Shown: positions 1-8,750, counted from the stretch's first letter. The stretch is 64,000 nucleotides of DNA from UBA7359 sp963976795 (GCA_963976795.1 CAXBLT010000003.1:205435-269434), one strand, 5' to 3'. Made by a program: numbers and translations. Notes: generated by a model from the sequence alone, not told the origin.

Positions 1-8
1 GCTTTCAT
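1..8 (-). CDS. Start of next gene after leuS, possibly lptE (partial)
   Basis: Reading leftward from leuS, an ATG (8-6) opens a frame MK.. that runs off the window edge, and a GAGGAA ribosome site sits at 14-19, six bases ahead. In gammaproteobacteria the gene after leuS is usually lptE, the outer-membrane LPS-assembly lipoprotein, whose signal peptide starts MK or MR. Only the start is visible, so the identity rests on gene order alone. Confidence 0.3.
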
Positions 9-57
9 TAAATTTCCTCGTCCAGATGGCTAATTAATTATTTCCTTGCATATTACC

Positions 58-2511
58 CTATGACACCACGATGTTCACTAAACGTCCGGGGATTACGATA
101 GTTTTTCTGACAGTTTTGCCTTCAATATGTTGCTGGATTTTTTGGTCTGCCAGCGCTAGCGCCTCAATTTGTTTTTGATCAGCGGACTTTGCGACTGTGA
201 TCTTGCTCCGAAGCTTACCATTGACCTGTATCATCATCTCAATCTCATTTTGCTCTAGTGCATCAGGATCTGATTTTGGCCAGGCAGCATCGATAAGTAG
301 CTCTTTATGGCCCAAAGCATTCCAAAGCGCATCTGTAATGTGAGGGACAATAGGTGACAGGAGTAATACGGCGGTTTCTATCCCTTCGCGCATAATAGCG
401 TGGTCATTATTGTCTTTTAATTCGGAACGTGACATGGCATTGACCATTTCCATGACTGCAGCGATAGCTGTATTGAAGGTATAACGACGACCTATATCGT
501 CATTAACCTTATCAATCGTCATATGGATCTTTCGGCGCAATTCGCTCTGGGGGTTAGTCATCGAAGCCTTATCAAGGACGCCTATTTTGCCTTCATTGAT
601 ATGGGCGCTAGCTAATTTCCATAACCGTTTTAGAAAACGATAAGAACCTTCTACGCCCGTATCTGACCATTCCAGACTCTGCTCTGGCGGTGACGCAAAC
701 ATCATGAACAAGCGAACTGTATCAGCGCCGTATTGATCTATAAGCGGTTGCGGATCGACCGTATTGCCCTTTGACTTTGACATCTTGGAGCCATCTTTCA
801 GGACCATGCCTTGTGTCAGTAAATTAGTAAATGGCTCATCACTTTTCAATAAGCCTAGGTCGCGCATCAATTTGGTAAAGAATCTGGCATAAAGCAGGTG
901 CAAAATAGCATGCTCAATACCACCGATGTACTGATCGACTGGAAGCCAATAATCGGCACGCTCATCCAACATCGCCTGATCATTGTCTGGGCAGCAATAT
1001 CGTGCGAAATACCAGGACGATTCAAAAAAGGTATCAAAAGTGTCGGTTTCTCTTTCCGCTTGGCCACTACCATCCGGTGCATCGACATTAATAAATTCTG
1101 TCATAGATTTTATCGGTGAACTGATGCCTTCAAATTCGATGTCTTCTGGCAAGACAACGGGTAATGCATCTGCTGGGACGGCCAGCGCCTCACCTGTTTT
1201 GCTATTAATGATGGGGATAGGACAACCCCAATAGCGTTGACGCGAAATACCCCAGTCTCTGAGTCGATAATTGACCTTACGGTTGCCACATTTATTCTTT
1301 TCTACGAAATCAGCAATAGCGTTGAACGCTTCAGTTGAAGTTAATCCATCAAATTGAGCTGAATTAGTTAATAGTCCTTTGTCAGTAAAGGCGGACTCGC
1401 CTAGATCATGATTAGAGCCGTCCGTAGGCACGATGACTTGTTTGATCGGCAGGTCATATTTATGAGCAAATTCCCAATCGCGTTGATCATGAGCGGGTAC
1501 GGCCATGACAGCGCCGGTCCCATAGCCCATCAAGACAAAGTTAGAAACCCAAAGCGGGATCAATTCACCGCTTATCGGATGTACCAGGTTAATATTGAGA
1601 GGCATGCCTTTCTTTTCCATGGTCTCCATTTCTACCTCGGACGTGCCGCCACTTTTACATTCTTCAATGAATGCTTTTAGCCCTGTATCATTTTCTGCTG
1701 CTGCTTTGGCTAGTGGATGCTCAGCCGCAACAGCCATATAACTAACGCCCATAATCGTATCAGGGCGTGTTGTATAAATGCGTAAGGTTTCATCAGCCCC
1801 ATCAATCTTAAAATCTACTTCAAGGCCTTCCGAGCGACCAATCCAGTTGGCTTGCATTGTTTTTACTGCATCAGGCCAGCCCGGTAGTTTTTCCAAGTCG
1901 GCCAATAATTCATCGGCATAGTCAGTGATTTTTAAAAACCATTGCGGGATTTCACGACGCTCAACCGTTGCGCCCGAACGCCAACCTTTACCATCGATAA
2001 CCTGTTCATTTGCTAAAACGGTTTGATCAATCGGGTCCCAGTTCACAACAGATGTTTTTTTATAGACAAGCCCTTTCTCATAGAGCTGTGTGAAAAACCA
2101 TTGTTCCCAACGATAGTATTCCGGGCTGCAAGTGGCTAGCTCCCGATCCCAATCATAAGCAAAGCCAAGGCGTTTTAATTGGCCACGCATATAATCAATA
2201 TTTTCATACGTCCATTTTGCCGGTGGGACATTGTTTTTTATTGCGGCGCCTTCTGCAGGTAGACCAAAGGCATCCCAACCCATCGGTTGTAATACATTCT
2301 TGCCCTGCATGCGTTGGAAACGACTAATGACATCACCGATCGTATAGTTACGGACATGCCCCATGTGTAATTTGCCACTGGGGTAAGGAAACATTGAGAG
2401 GCAATAAAATTTTTCTTTATCAGGGGTTTCAGTGACTTTAAACGCCTTGTTTTCGTCCCATTGCGTTTGCAGCGCTGACTCAATTTGCCCTGGTTTATAA
2501 TCGTTATCCAT
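58..2511 (-). CDS. leuS: Leucyl-tRNA synthetase
   Basis: Cytoplasmic class I aminoacyl-tRNA synthetase that charges tRNA-Leu. The 817-aa product shows the HIGH-type signature PYPSGKLHMGHVRN near residues 43-55, the CP1 editing domain with its threonine-rich TTRPDT loop (about residues 245-250), the class I core with the KMSKSKGN loop near residue 575 and a C-terminal anticodon-binding helical domain. It is slightly shorter than the E. coli enzyme (860 aa). The start chosen gives MDNDYKPGQIE, the usual family N-terminus. A gene start follows 50 bp downstream, suggesting an operon with the usual envelope gene. Identification is certain from sequence motifs and full length. Confidence 0.98.
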   Translation of the reverse strand: MDNDYKPGQIESALQTQWDENKAFKVTETPDKEKFYCLSMFPYPSGKLHMGHVRNYTIGDVISRFQRMQGKNVLQPMGWDAFGLPAEGAAIKNNVPPAKWTYENIDYMRGQLKRLGFAYDWDRELATCSPEYYRWEQWFFTQLYEKGLVYKKTSVVNWDPIDQTVLANEQVIDGKGWRSGATVERREIPQWFLKITDYADELLADLEKLPGWPDAVKTMQANWIGRSEGLEVDFKIDGADETLRIYTTRPDTIMGVSYMAVAAEHPLAKAAAENDTGLKAFIEECKSGGTSEVEMETMEKKGMPLNINLVHPISGELIPLWVSNFVLMGYGTGAVMAVPAHDQRDWEFAHKYDLPIKQVIVPTDGSNHDLGESAFTDKGLLTNSAQFDGLTSTEAFNAIADFVEKNKCGNRKVNYRLRDWGISRQRYWGCPIPIINSKTGEALAVPADALPVVLPEDIEFEGISSPIKSMTEFINVDAPDGSGQAERETDTFDTFFESSWYFARYCCPDNDQAMLDERADYWLPVDQYIGGIEHAILHLLYARFFTKLMRDLGLLKSDEPFTNLLTQGMVLKDGSKMSKSKGNTVDPQPLIDQYGADTVRLFMMFASPPEQSLEWSDTGVEGSYRFLKRLWKLASAHINEGKIGVLDKASMTNPQSELRRKIHMTIDKVNDDIGRRYTFNTAIAAVMEMVNAMSRSELKDNNDHAIMREGIETAVLLLSPIVPHITDALWNALGHKELLIDAAWPKSDPDALEQNEIEMMIQVNGKLRSKITVAKSADQKQIEALALADQKIQQHIEGKTVRKTIVIPGRLVNIVVS

Positions 2512-2593
2512 ATTCCTGCTGTATTAGTATTTAAAAGTTTGCGCAAGGATACAGCAGCGCAGAGTCATGCGACAAGAGAGGATCTAAATAAGA

Positions 2594-2625
2594 GGAAAAA
2601 TAAAAGCAAGGCCTCCGAAGAGGCC
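2594..2625 (-). terminator. Rho-independent terminator after the ComEA-like gene
   Basis: On the minus strand GGCCTC-TTCG-GAGGCC (2610-2625) forms a six-pair G+C stem closed by a stable UUCG tetraloop, followed by the T-rich stretch CTTTTATTTTTCC. It lies between the ComEA-like gene and leuS, so it would end the former transcript before leuS. Confidence 0.7.
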
Positions 2626-2658
2626 CTGAGACGTATTAGTTTGGGGGGTGAGTCGGGG

Positions 2659-2925
2659 TTATTCGGAAGTGCTTAACATTTCCCTGTGTTTATCAATCGT
2701 GGTTTGACCAATACCTTTTATATTAGTGAGCTCATCGATTGACTTGAATGGGCCATTTTCTTTTCGATAGTTAATAATTGCCTCGGCTTTTTTATCGCCA
2801 ACGCCCTTAATGACAGACATCAAGGCTTCCTTGTCAGCAGTATTGATGTTGATTGCTTCCGCACTGAAAGCAAGCAGGGGTAATGATAGTAATAGGGTGA
2901 GCAATATCGAGTTAAACAGTTTCAT
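2659..2925 (-). CDS. ComEA-like helix-hairpin-helix DNA-binding protein
   Basis: Small exported protein of 88 aa. Residues 1-22 form a Sec signal peptide ending ..LLAFSA; the mature part is one ComEA-type double helix-hairpin-helix unit with ININTADKEAL, IKGVGDKKAEAI and the second hairpin IKGIGQTTIDKHR. Stand-alone proteins of this form bind DNA in the periplasm; ComEA itself pulls transforming DNA across the outer membrane. It is of the usual length for the gammaproteobacterial short form. An AAGGAG ribosome site precedes the ATG. No other competence gene is nearby, so a role in DNA uptake is only inferred from the family. Confidence 0.85.
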   Translation of the reverse strand: MKLFNSILLTLLLSLPLLAFSAEAININTADKEALMSVIKGVGDKKAEAIINYRKENGPFKSIDELTNIKGIGQTTIDKHREMLSTSE

Positions 2926-3165
2926 GGTAAATCTCCTTATCTATTATTGATGTGTTATTCAATTAACACGTCTCGATACTAGCATTAGCCTGGTTATGGC
3001 AACAATTATCCGAATTGGGTAATTAATAGCGGGTTTTTGCTGATTGATTTTGATTAGAGGGGTGCAACGAACCTCTCACGGCATCGTCTGCACGGAAGTA
3101 GGCGCTTATGATTCGTATGGATTCATCTATGAAGCACATCGTTCTGTGCGTTCTTATTAAGCATG

Positions 3166-3353
3166 GAGGTTTCTGTGAGACGCCGTTCTCGGACTTGTGT
3201 GTTTTTAACCGAGTTTATTTTTTATCGACTTGCTAACCTGAAAGACGTCGCTTCGGCATTCGTATCCACTACCGAGGTTTCTGAGAGACACCGCTCCTGC
3301 GCATCCATGCGCCCGCGGCATACAGTACATCCTGTACATAAAAAACCCCGCCG
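3166..3353. repeat. Modular intergenic repeat, copy A (longer form)
   Basis: About 188 bp that recur, inverted, at 8321-8476. Shared stretches include GAGACGCCGTTCTCGGACT, TTTATTTTTTATCGACTTGC, GCGCATCCATGCGC and the palindrome-rich TACAGTACATCCTGTACAT. Copy A carries an extra stretch of roughly 43 bp (about 3252-3294) that repeats the module found at the outer end of both copies (ATCCACTACCGAG..GAGAC.CCG). In both places the repeat follows the terminator of a Pho-regulated gene in the direction of transcription. The rest of the 2926-3394 intergenic stretch shows no gene. Confidence 0.85.
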
Positions 3354-3364
3354 GGGCGGGGTTT
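3338..3364 (-). terminator. Rho-independent terminator of the porin gene
   Basis: AAACCCCGC / GCGGGGTTT (3343-3364) makes a nine-pair hairpin; on the minus strand it is followed by a run of T (A-run at 3339-3345). It lies 30 bp after the porin stop codon and joins the end of repeat copy A. Confidence 0.85.
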
Positions 3365-3394
3365 ATCTCTAGATGCAAATCGTTTAACTAATCT

Positions 3395-4816
3395 TTACCA
3401 ATACACTTGGGCGCGCATTTGGAATGCAGATGGCTCAACACCTGAGATCCCGTTAGCTTTGCAGCCTAACCCAGTTGTCGGGCATTCATAATCAAGTGTC
3501 GTTGCGTAATTAGCCATCAAACGTGTGTTTGAAGTTGGATGCCAGTTTAAGCCGACGGTAAATACATCTGCTTCACCACCGAAGTATGTGCCATCATTGA
3601 GATCCATGTTTTCAAATCGTGCTGCAAGTTGCCATGCACCCCAGCCGCCATCTCGAACCGATTTTTTAGGCGATATACCGCTAAACGCACCACCTTTATA
3701 CTTCATTGACTCGCCAGTAATGAACCAGCCTGCATCAAATGCATAGCCTTGCGCGTCAAAAGAACCACCCGTTAGTGTTTCCGCGTCCCACATGACATAC
3801 TCAAAGACACCATGTAGTGGGCCCCATACACCAATCAATTCGAAATCAAAAGCATCAACTTCATCAACTTCCAGACCAATTTCACTGAGATCGAACTCAA
3901 GTGAATCGCCATCACCGACATGTGATACCAGGGTATTATCGATGTTGTTGAAGGCGTCGCCTTTGATATCTTCATATTGATAAGAAAAGCCAGCATGAAC
4001 TAAATGTTTTTTATCTTTAAACAATGGTGTGCCACCCACTCTAAAGGCGACAGTCATGCGATCACTGGTTGATTCGCCGGTTTCGTCGCTACCTGTAGAA
4101 AGGCCTGGCATGAAGGCACCTGCGTGGGCAAACCAACGTGGATTATCTTGTCTTACTGCAAGGCCTACTTTACGTGAGTGTTGTGGCCCATCAGCAAATA
4201 ATGGACGATTCATTAAAGGCATATATTTGCTACTGCTTATGGTTGCATGACCAAAAGGTACGTGGTGTTGTCCTAACTTTGCAAACCACTTGCCTTGGCT
4301 ATTTTTGCCATTATATGAAAGCCAGACATCCTTCCATGAAGCATTACCTGATGTTGCGAAATCTAATTCGAGTTTATAGTTGATCGGCTTAATGCTGCCT
4401 TGAAAACCCATGCGTGCACGACGTAATTCAGAATTTGATTCGGCTAGGCTAGTAGCGCCATCGCGATCAGATAAAACAGTGTCCCACATGATTCGGCCAA
4501 TAGGTTGGAAAGACCAATCACCATCAGCAGACTCAATCTTGATTTTTCCTTTAGTAGTGATTTTAGGTAAGTCTTTTGTTTTACTAGCCACTTCAGCCTT
4601 CATTTCATTAATGTTGCCTTCGACTTTTTCGCCATCTGCTTTTGCGGCATTTTTAAGCAAATTATATTCTTCTGCTGTAATGCTGCCCTTATCAGCCAGA
4701 ATTTTTAAAAGATCCAGCATAGCTTCATTGGTTGCCATTGCCGGGGTAGATATTGTTGCCAGCGATCCGATTAACACCGAACCCAGAAAATTATTGAAAC
4801 GTGTCTTTTTAAACAC
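3395..4816 (-). CDS. Phosphate-selective porin, OprO/OprP family
   Basis: Outer-membrane trimeric porin that admits phosphate or polyphosphate. The start is taken as GTG at 4816, because GGAAGGAG lies just ahead and the protein then begins with a clean signal peptide VFKKTRFNNFLGSVLIG.. ending PAMA; the longer open frame upstream (to 4942) would run through the promoter. The mature 473-aa precursor has a short N-terminal coiled segment (TNEAMLDLLKILADKGS.. to about residue 100), then beta-rich repeats with the family features WSFQPIGRIMWDT, ELRRARMGFQGS and KLGQHHVPFGH, ending in aromatic VYW. It is divergent from phoB, shares the regulatory region and has its own Pho box, so induction by phosphate starvation is expected. 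Confidence 0.9.
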   Translation of the reverse strand: MFKKTRFNNFLGSVLIGSLATISTPAMATNEAMLDLLKILADKGSITAEEYNLLKNAAKADGEKVEGNINEMKAEVASKTKDLPKITTKGKIKIESADGDWSFQPIGRIMWDTVLSDRDGATSLAESNSELRRARMGFQGSIKPINYKLELDFATSGNASWKDVWLSYNGKNSQGKWFAKLGQHHVPFGHATISSSKYMPLMNRPLFADGPQHSRKVGLAVRQDNPRWFAHAGAFMPGLSTGSDETGESTSDRMTVAFRVGGTPLFKDKKHLVHAGFSYQYEDIKGDAFNNIDNTLVSHVGDGDSLEFDLSEIGLEVDEVDAFDFELIGVWGPLHGVFEYVMWDAETLTGGSFDAQGYAFDAGWFITGESMKYKGGAFSGISPKKSVRDGGWGAWQLAARFENMDLNDGTYFGGEADVFTVGLNWHPTSNTRLMANYATTLDYECPTTGLGCKANGISGVEPSAFQMRAQVYW

Positions 4817-4963
4817 AGTCGTTCTCCTTCCGTTATATATAAAAGTATGTATTGCGGCGACCACAAACGCTTTGTGAGTGCCTCCCCAAATTGAGTGGGC
4901 ATAAGATAAGGGCAAACTGTTGCAGCTAAATGAATTTGCCATGACAAAATGATTAATGAAGTG

Positions 4964-4981
4964 TTACAGCGGTATTACAGG
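4964..4981 (-). promoter_or_regulatory. Pho box upstream of the porin gene
   Basis: On the minus strand CTGTAATACCGCTGTAAC shows two CTGT(A)A half-sites 11 bp apart, like the PhoB consensus CTGTCAT-N4-CTGTCAC. It lies about 150 bp ahead of the porin GTG, pointing toward it. Confidence 0.7.
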
Positions 4982-5042
4982 AGAGGAGTTTGTTTCTACG
5001 ACAGTTATTTACTTGATATCTATTATATTAATAAGGTTTTAA

Positions 5043-5060
5043 TTGTCATGAAGCTGTAAT
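5043..5060 (+). promoter_or_regulatory. Pho box upstream of phoB
   Basis: TTGTCATGAAGCTGTAAT matches the 18-bp PhoB consensus at 14 positions. A -10-like TAATAC (5073-5078) follows at the usual distance, placing the predicted transcript start on or next to the phoB ATG at 5084. Suggests autoregulation of phoBR. Confidence 0.75.
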
Positions 5061-5083
5061 ATTCATCCTTTCTAATACGCCGT

Positions 5084-5794
5084 ATGTATGAATCGGAATT
5101 GAAAATAAAAAAAGACAAAATCCTCATTGTTGAAGACGAAGCAGCCATTCGCGACATGCTTGGATACTCTTTAATGAAAGAAGGCTTCAGTTGTGATGAG
5201 GCTGCTGATATTGATCAAGCAAGAGCAAGCATTGAATCCAATTGCCCAAGTTTGATATTACTCGATTGGATGTTGCCTGGAATGAGCGGGATCGATTATG
5301 CCCGGCGTCTGCGTAGTGTCCCGGAAACACGAGATATTCCTATTATAATGCTAACAGCAAAAGGCGAGGAATTAGACAAGGTCAAAGCGCTTGATTCTGG
5401 TGCGGATGATTACATCACTAAACCCTTCTCCACCAAAGAGCTTGTTGCGCGGGTGAAAGCGGTATTAAGGCGTTATTCAGGTAATAATGATGGTGGAGTT
5501 ATAGAGGTAAACGGTTTATTACTGGATCCAGATACCTATCGTGTTACAGCCAATGAGCAAGAAATTGAGATAAGCCCGACCGAATTTAAACTACTCCATT
5601 TTTTTATTACTCATCCTGAGCGCGTGTATAGTCGCTCTCAATTACTGGATCATGTTTGGGGTGAAAACGTCTATGTCGAGGAACGCACAGTTGATGTCCA
5701 TATTCGTCGACTCAGGAAGACATTGGAGCCATTTACGTTTGATAAACTTATACAAACCGTCCGTAGTGTTGGGTATCGTTTCTCAACCCGATAA
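5084..5794 (+). CDS. phoB: Phosphate regulon response regulator PhoB
   Basis: OmpR-family transcription factor that binds Pho boxes when phosphorylated by PhoR. The 236-aa protein has a receiver domain (about residues 12-125: acidic pair E17-D18, phospho-acceptor D61 in LLDWMLPGMSG, T91, K113 in ITKPFS) and a C-terminal winged helix with SPTEFKLLHFF and the recognition segment RTVDVHIRRLRK. phoR follows after 12 bp. No ribosome-binding site is visible ahead of the ATG, and the predicted promoter puts the transcript start at the ATG, so the mRNA may be leaderless. Identity is clear from sequence and from phoR, pstSCAB and Pho-box context. Confidence 0.96.
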   Translation: MYESELKIKKDKILIVEDEAAIRDMLGYSLMKEGFSCDEAADIDQARASIESNCPSLILLDWMLPGMSGIDYARRLRSVPETRDIPIIMLTAKGEELDKVKALDSGADDYITKPFSTKELVARVKAVLRRYSGNNDGGVIEVNGLLLDPDTYRVTANEQEIEISPTEFKLLHFFITHPERVYSRSQLLDHVWGENVYVEERTVDVHIRRLRKTLEPFTFDKLIQTVRSVGYRFSTR

Positions 5795-5806
5795 TGGTTC
5801 TATGCC

Positions 5807-7123
5807 ATGAAGCACGACATCTGGCGTTTCATAGGGGTAATTTTTCTTAGCAGCCTCATAGGCATTATTTCCGATCTCTTCTCTCTCAGCTTGATCGCCG
5901 GACTGTTATTCTTTATTTGGTGGCAATATAGAGAGTTCTCAAAAATACTTTTTTGGCTGAAGAAACGCAAGGAAGCCAGCAGCCCCTCACAAACGGGGAT
6001 CGTTGATGAAACCTGTCGTGAAATTGATTATCTTCGTGACAGAAACAAGTCGCGTAAAAAAAAGCTTTCTCGATATTTGAAACGTTTTCAAGAAGGAACT
6101 GGCGCGTTGCCCGATGCCGTTATCATTTTGGGCGAACACGATGAGATAGAATGGGCCAATGCAAAAGCACAAGAATATATAGGTGTGGCCTGGCCAAAAG
6201 ATGCAAGTTTACGTTTATCTAATCTCGTCCGTTACCCTAAATTAATCAAGTACCTTAATTCCAGTGATTCAGAATTAGAAAAAGGATTACAAATCACTTC
6301 ACCAGTAAATTTAAAACTCGTGCTTGAGATACGTATCTCACCTTATGGTGAAACGCAGAAATTACTTGTTGCCAGAGATATCACCGAAATTTCCCGAACG
6401 AACCAGATGCGCAAGGATTTTATTGCGAACGCATCACATGAACTTCGCACTCCTCTAACCGTCATATCCGGTTACCTGGAAGGCTTTGTTGATGATCCGC
6501 AGTGTCCCGCTGAGTGGGTAAACTATATGCAGCAAATGCGATCACAATCTATTCGCATGCAACGTTTGATTCAGGATCTTATACAGCTCTCTAACCTTGA
6601 AGCAAAACAGGGTAAAAGTGAACATGATGTTATTCAGGTTCCAGACATGCTCTTGGCAATTAGCAATGAAGCAAAATTATTGAGTGGATTCATGAGCCAC
6701 GAGATCACCCTGAATGTCGATCAAAACTTGACTCTAAAAGCAAATTATCAGGAAGTTTATAGTGTATTTTCTAATCTGGTATTTAATGCTGTTCAATACA
6801 CACCTGAACGTGGACGGATTGAGTTAGGTTGGTATGAAGATGAAGCGGGCGCACACTTTAGTGTGCGTGACAATGGTTTGGGTTTTGCCTCTGAACACAT
6901 ACCCCGATTAACAGAGCGCTTTTACCGAATCGATGCAGGTCGGTCTAGAGAAAAAGGCGGCACCGGTCTTGGGCTCGCCATCGTTAAGCATGCTCTGGCC
7001 AGATATGATGGCCGTTTGTATATTGAAAGCGATCTTAATAAAGGGAGTTTGTTTCGTTGTGATTTTCCTAAATCACATATAATCCATTCTGCCAATGTGA
7101 CAACCAGCTCCATAAGTGCCTAA
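5807..7123 (+). CDS. phoR: Phosphate regulon sensor histidine kinase PhoR
   Basis: Inner-membrane kinase/phosphatase that controls PhoB according to PstSCAB-PhoU activity. The 438-aa protein has the PhoR-type N-terminal hydrophobic hairpin (about residues 5-48, no large periplasmic domain), a PAS domain (about 95-195), a HisKA helix with H211 in ASHELRTPLT and a HATPase domain with N-box NLVFNAVQYTP, DNGLGF and GGTGLGLAIVKH. Lack of a periplasmic sensor is typical of PhoR, which reads the Pst transporter rather than phosphate itself. It is co-transcribed with phoB. A weak AAGCTA-TTTT-TAGCTT hairpin (7122-7137) overlaps its stop codon. Confidence 0.95.
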   Translation: MKHDIWRFIGVIFLSSLIGIISDLFSLSLIAGLLFFIWWQYREFSKILFWLKKRKEASSPSQTGIVDETCREIDYLRDRNKSRKKKLSRYLKRFQEGTGALPDAVIILGEHDEIEWANAKAQEYIGVAWPKDASLRLSNLVRYPKLIKYLNSSDSELEKGLQITSPVNLKLVLEIRISPYGETQKLLVARDITEISRTNQMRKDFIANASHELRTPLTVISGYLEGFVDDPQCPAEWVNYMQQMRSQSIRMQRLIQDLIQLSNLEAKQGKSEHDVIQVPDMLLAISNEAKLLSGFMSHEITLNVDQNLTLKANYQEVYSVFSNLVFNAVQYTPERGRIELGWYEDEAGAHFSVRDNGLGFASEHIPRLTERFYRIDAGRSREKGGTGLGLAIVKHALARYDGRLYIESDLNKGSLFRCDFPKSHIIHSANVTTSSISA

Positions 7124-7180
7124 GCTATTTTTAGCTTGGTTGATTTGATTGTATTAACGGATTCAGGTTTTATTGAAGGT

Positions 7181-7231
7181 GTGTCATAAAACTGTAATGA
7201 TCTTTTCACTTCGCTGTCATTTGTCTGTTTG
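7181..7231 (+). promoter_or_regulatory. Tandem Pho boxes upstream of pstS
   Basis: GTGTCATAAAACTGTAAT (7181-7198) differs from the PhoB consensus CTGTCATAAAACTGTCAT at only two positions. A second site CTGTCATTTGTCTGTTTG (7214-7231) has a perfect first half-site. The centre spacing of 33 bp is three helical turns. Strong PhoB control of pstS is expected. Confidence 0.85.
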
Positions 7232-7297
7232 ATAATCCTTTCACCGATTTTTACTAATCACAGAACAATGATAATTCTCTCAAGGAGATAAATACAC

Positions 7298-8272
7298 ATG
7301 AAGATTAAGAAACTCTCTGCAATATTAGTTGCCCTCTCAGTGTCAATGCCACTGGCATCTATGGCGGAAGATAAGATTGACGCCGGCCTTGCAGATTATA
7401 CTAAGGCAAGCGGTGTATCTGGTAATATCAGTAGTGTTGGTTCAGATACATTGGCAAATTTAATGACTTTTTGGGCAGAAGAATTTAAACGTCTTTACCC
7501 TAACGTCAATGTACAGATTCAAGCGGCAGGTTCTTCAACGGCACCACCCGCATTAACAGAAGGCACATCAAACTTTGGTCCGATGAGCCGTAAGATGAAG
7601 GACAAGGAACTCGCTGCTTTTGAAAGCAAACATGGTTATAAACCAACGCCAGTTGCTGTCGCGATCGATGCCCTTGCTGTTTATGTTAATAAAGATAACC
7701 CAATCAAAGGTTTATCAATTCCGCAAGTAGATGCTATGTTTTCAGCCACACGTAAATGTGGTTACGCAAACGATATCACCACCTGGGGTCAACTTGGTTT
7801 AACGGGTGATTGGGCAAATCGTCCTGTTCAACTTTATGGACGTAACTCAGTTTCAGGTACTTATGGTTATTTCAAGAAGAAAGCCTTATGTAAAGGAGAT
7901 TATAAAGATAGCGTTAACGAGCAACCAGGTTCTGCTTCAGTCGTACAGGGCATCACCAAATCACTCAACGGTTTAGGTTATTCTGGTATCGGTTATAAAA
8001 CCTCTGGCGTTAAGGCGGTGCCATTAACCAAAAAAGATGGTGGCGAATTTATTGAAGCTACGCCGATCAATGCCTCTGCAGGGTCTTATCCATTAGGTCG
8101 TTTCTTATACGTTTATGTAAACAAGCAGCCAAACAAACCACTCCCTCCCCTTGAAAGCGAGTTCATCAAGATGGTCTTGTCAAAAACGGGTCAGCTTGTT
8201 GTCGTAAAGGATGGATATATCCCCCTTCCTGCGAAGGTCGCAGCAAAAGAATTGGCAAAATTTGCTAAGTAA
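7298..8272 (+). CDS. pstS: Periplasmic phosphate-binding protein PstS
   Basis: Captures phosphate for the PstCAB transporter. Residues 1-23 form a signal peptide ending MASMA; the mature protein has the PBP-like phosphate-binding features VGSDTLANLM, QAAGSSTAPPALTEG and GRNSVSGTYGYF, which supply the serine/threonine and arginine ligands. Its 324 aa is normal for this marine/Pseudomonas-type PstS. AAGGAG lies ahead of the ATG. Unusually, pstS is cut off from pstCAB by 2.2 kb holding a repeat, a 116-bp inverted-repeat element and an unrelated DUF262-HNH gene, and it has its own terminator. Confidence 0.95.
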   Translation: MKIKKLSAILVALSVSMPLASMAEDKIDAGLADYTKASGVSGNISSVGSDTLANLMTFWAEEFKRLYPNVNVQIQAAGSSTAPPALTEGTSNFGPMSRKMKDKELAAFESKHGYKPTPVAVAIDALAVYVNKDNPIKGLSIPQVDAMFSATRKCGYANDITTWGQLGLTGDWANRPVQLYGRNSVSGTYGYFKKKALCKGDYKDSVNEQPGSASVVQGITKSLNGLGYSGIGYKTSGVKAVPLTKKDGGEFIEATPINASAGSYPLGRFLYVYVNKQPNKPLPPLESEFIKMVLSKTGQLVVVKDGYIPLPAKVAAKELAKFAK

Positions 8273-8312
8273 TAATTACAAATAAGTTCTTTCCCCCTTT
8301 TGTAATATCACA

Positions 8313-8334
8313 CTCCGCTCCGGCGGGGTTTTTT
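8313..8334 (+). terminator. Rho-independent terminator of pstS
   Basis: CTCCGC-TCCG-GCGGGG stem (one T-G pair) followed by TTTTTT (8329-8334), 40 bp after pstS. It forms the junction with repeat copy B. Confidence 0.8.
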
Positions 8335-8476
8335 ATGTACAGGATGTACTGTATGCCGCGGGCGCATGGATGCGCAGGAGCGGCGTCCTTCAGGTCAGCA
8401 AGTCGATAAAAAATAAACTCAGTTAAAACACAGGAGTCCGAGAACGGCGTCTCACAAAAATCTCGGTAGTGGATAT
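8321..8476. repeat. Modular intergenic repeat, copy B (shorter form)
   Basis: About 156 bp, inverted relative to 3166-3353 and very similar to it, including the palindromes GTACAGGATGTAC and GCGCATGGATGCGC. It lacks the extra internal module of copy A. An 86-codon open frame on the minus strand (8265-8525) lies mostly in this repeat and overlaps the pstS stop; copy A yields a similar peptide in one frame, so I treat both as spurious coding. Confidence 0.85.
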
Positions 8477-8553
8477 GAACGTCCGAGGCGACCGATATAA
8501 ATCTAGAATTTTCCTTAACGGGCATTATTAATGGATAGTGAAAATAGCAAAGT

Positions 8554-8669
8554 GGACACTTTGAATAAATAATGACTATACTTTAACCGTTGTCTATCTA
8601 ATTGAAACAAGGAGGTCTTTCACGATGTTACCTTTCAGAATATATAAACTATTATCGGACAAAGTGTCC
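8554..8669. mobile_element. 116-bp inverted-repeat element, MITE or internally deleted IS
   Basis: Perfect 10-bp terminal inverted repeats GGACACTTTG (8554-8563) and CAAAGTGTCC (8660-8669). The interior has a strong AAGGAGG site ahead of an ATG (8625) that opens an 18-codon frame ending beyond the right repeat, as expected if the left end and translation start of a transposase gene survive with the rest deleted. The left end also forms a tight palindrome CAAAGTG-GA-CACTTTG (8549-8563). No transposase for it is present in the window. Confidence 0.6.
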
Positions 8670-8750
8670 TATAACACCTAGTTATGTGTCCGTGTTACCC
8701 GGAGTTTAGAAGCAGCTATTTAAATAGTAAAATTTTTTAAAGGAATACTA

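Noticed and set aside
3163..3372. 69-codon open frame in repeat copy A
   Set aside because: Same reason; it ends in the porin terminator.
4410..4877. 155-codon frame antisense to the porin
   Set aside because: Shadow frame across the porin signal-peptide region; no start signal or family.
4817..4942. 42-residue N-terminal extension of the porin frame
   Set aside because: Would place coding sequence across the promoter region; GTG 4816 has a ribosome site and a proper signal peptide.
8265..8525. 86-codon open frame on the minus strand after pstS
   Set aside because: It lies mostly inside the intergenic repeat, overlaps the pstS stop and its peptide echoes one from repeat copy A; no ribosome site. 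Treated as spurious coding in a repeat.
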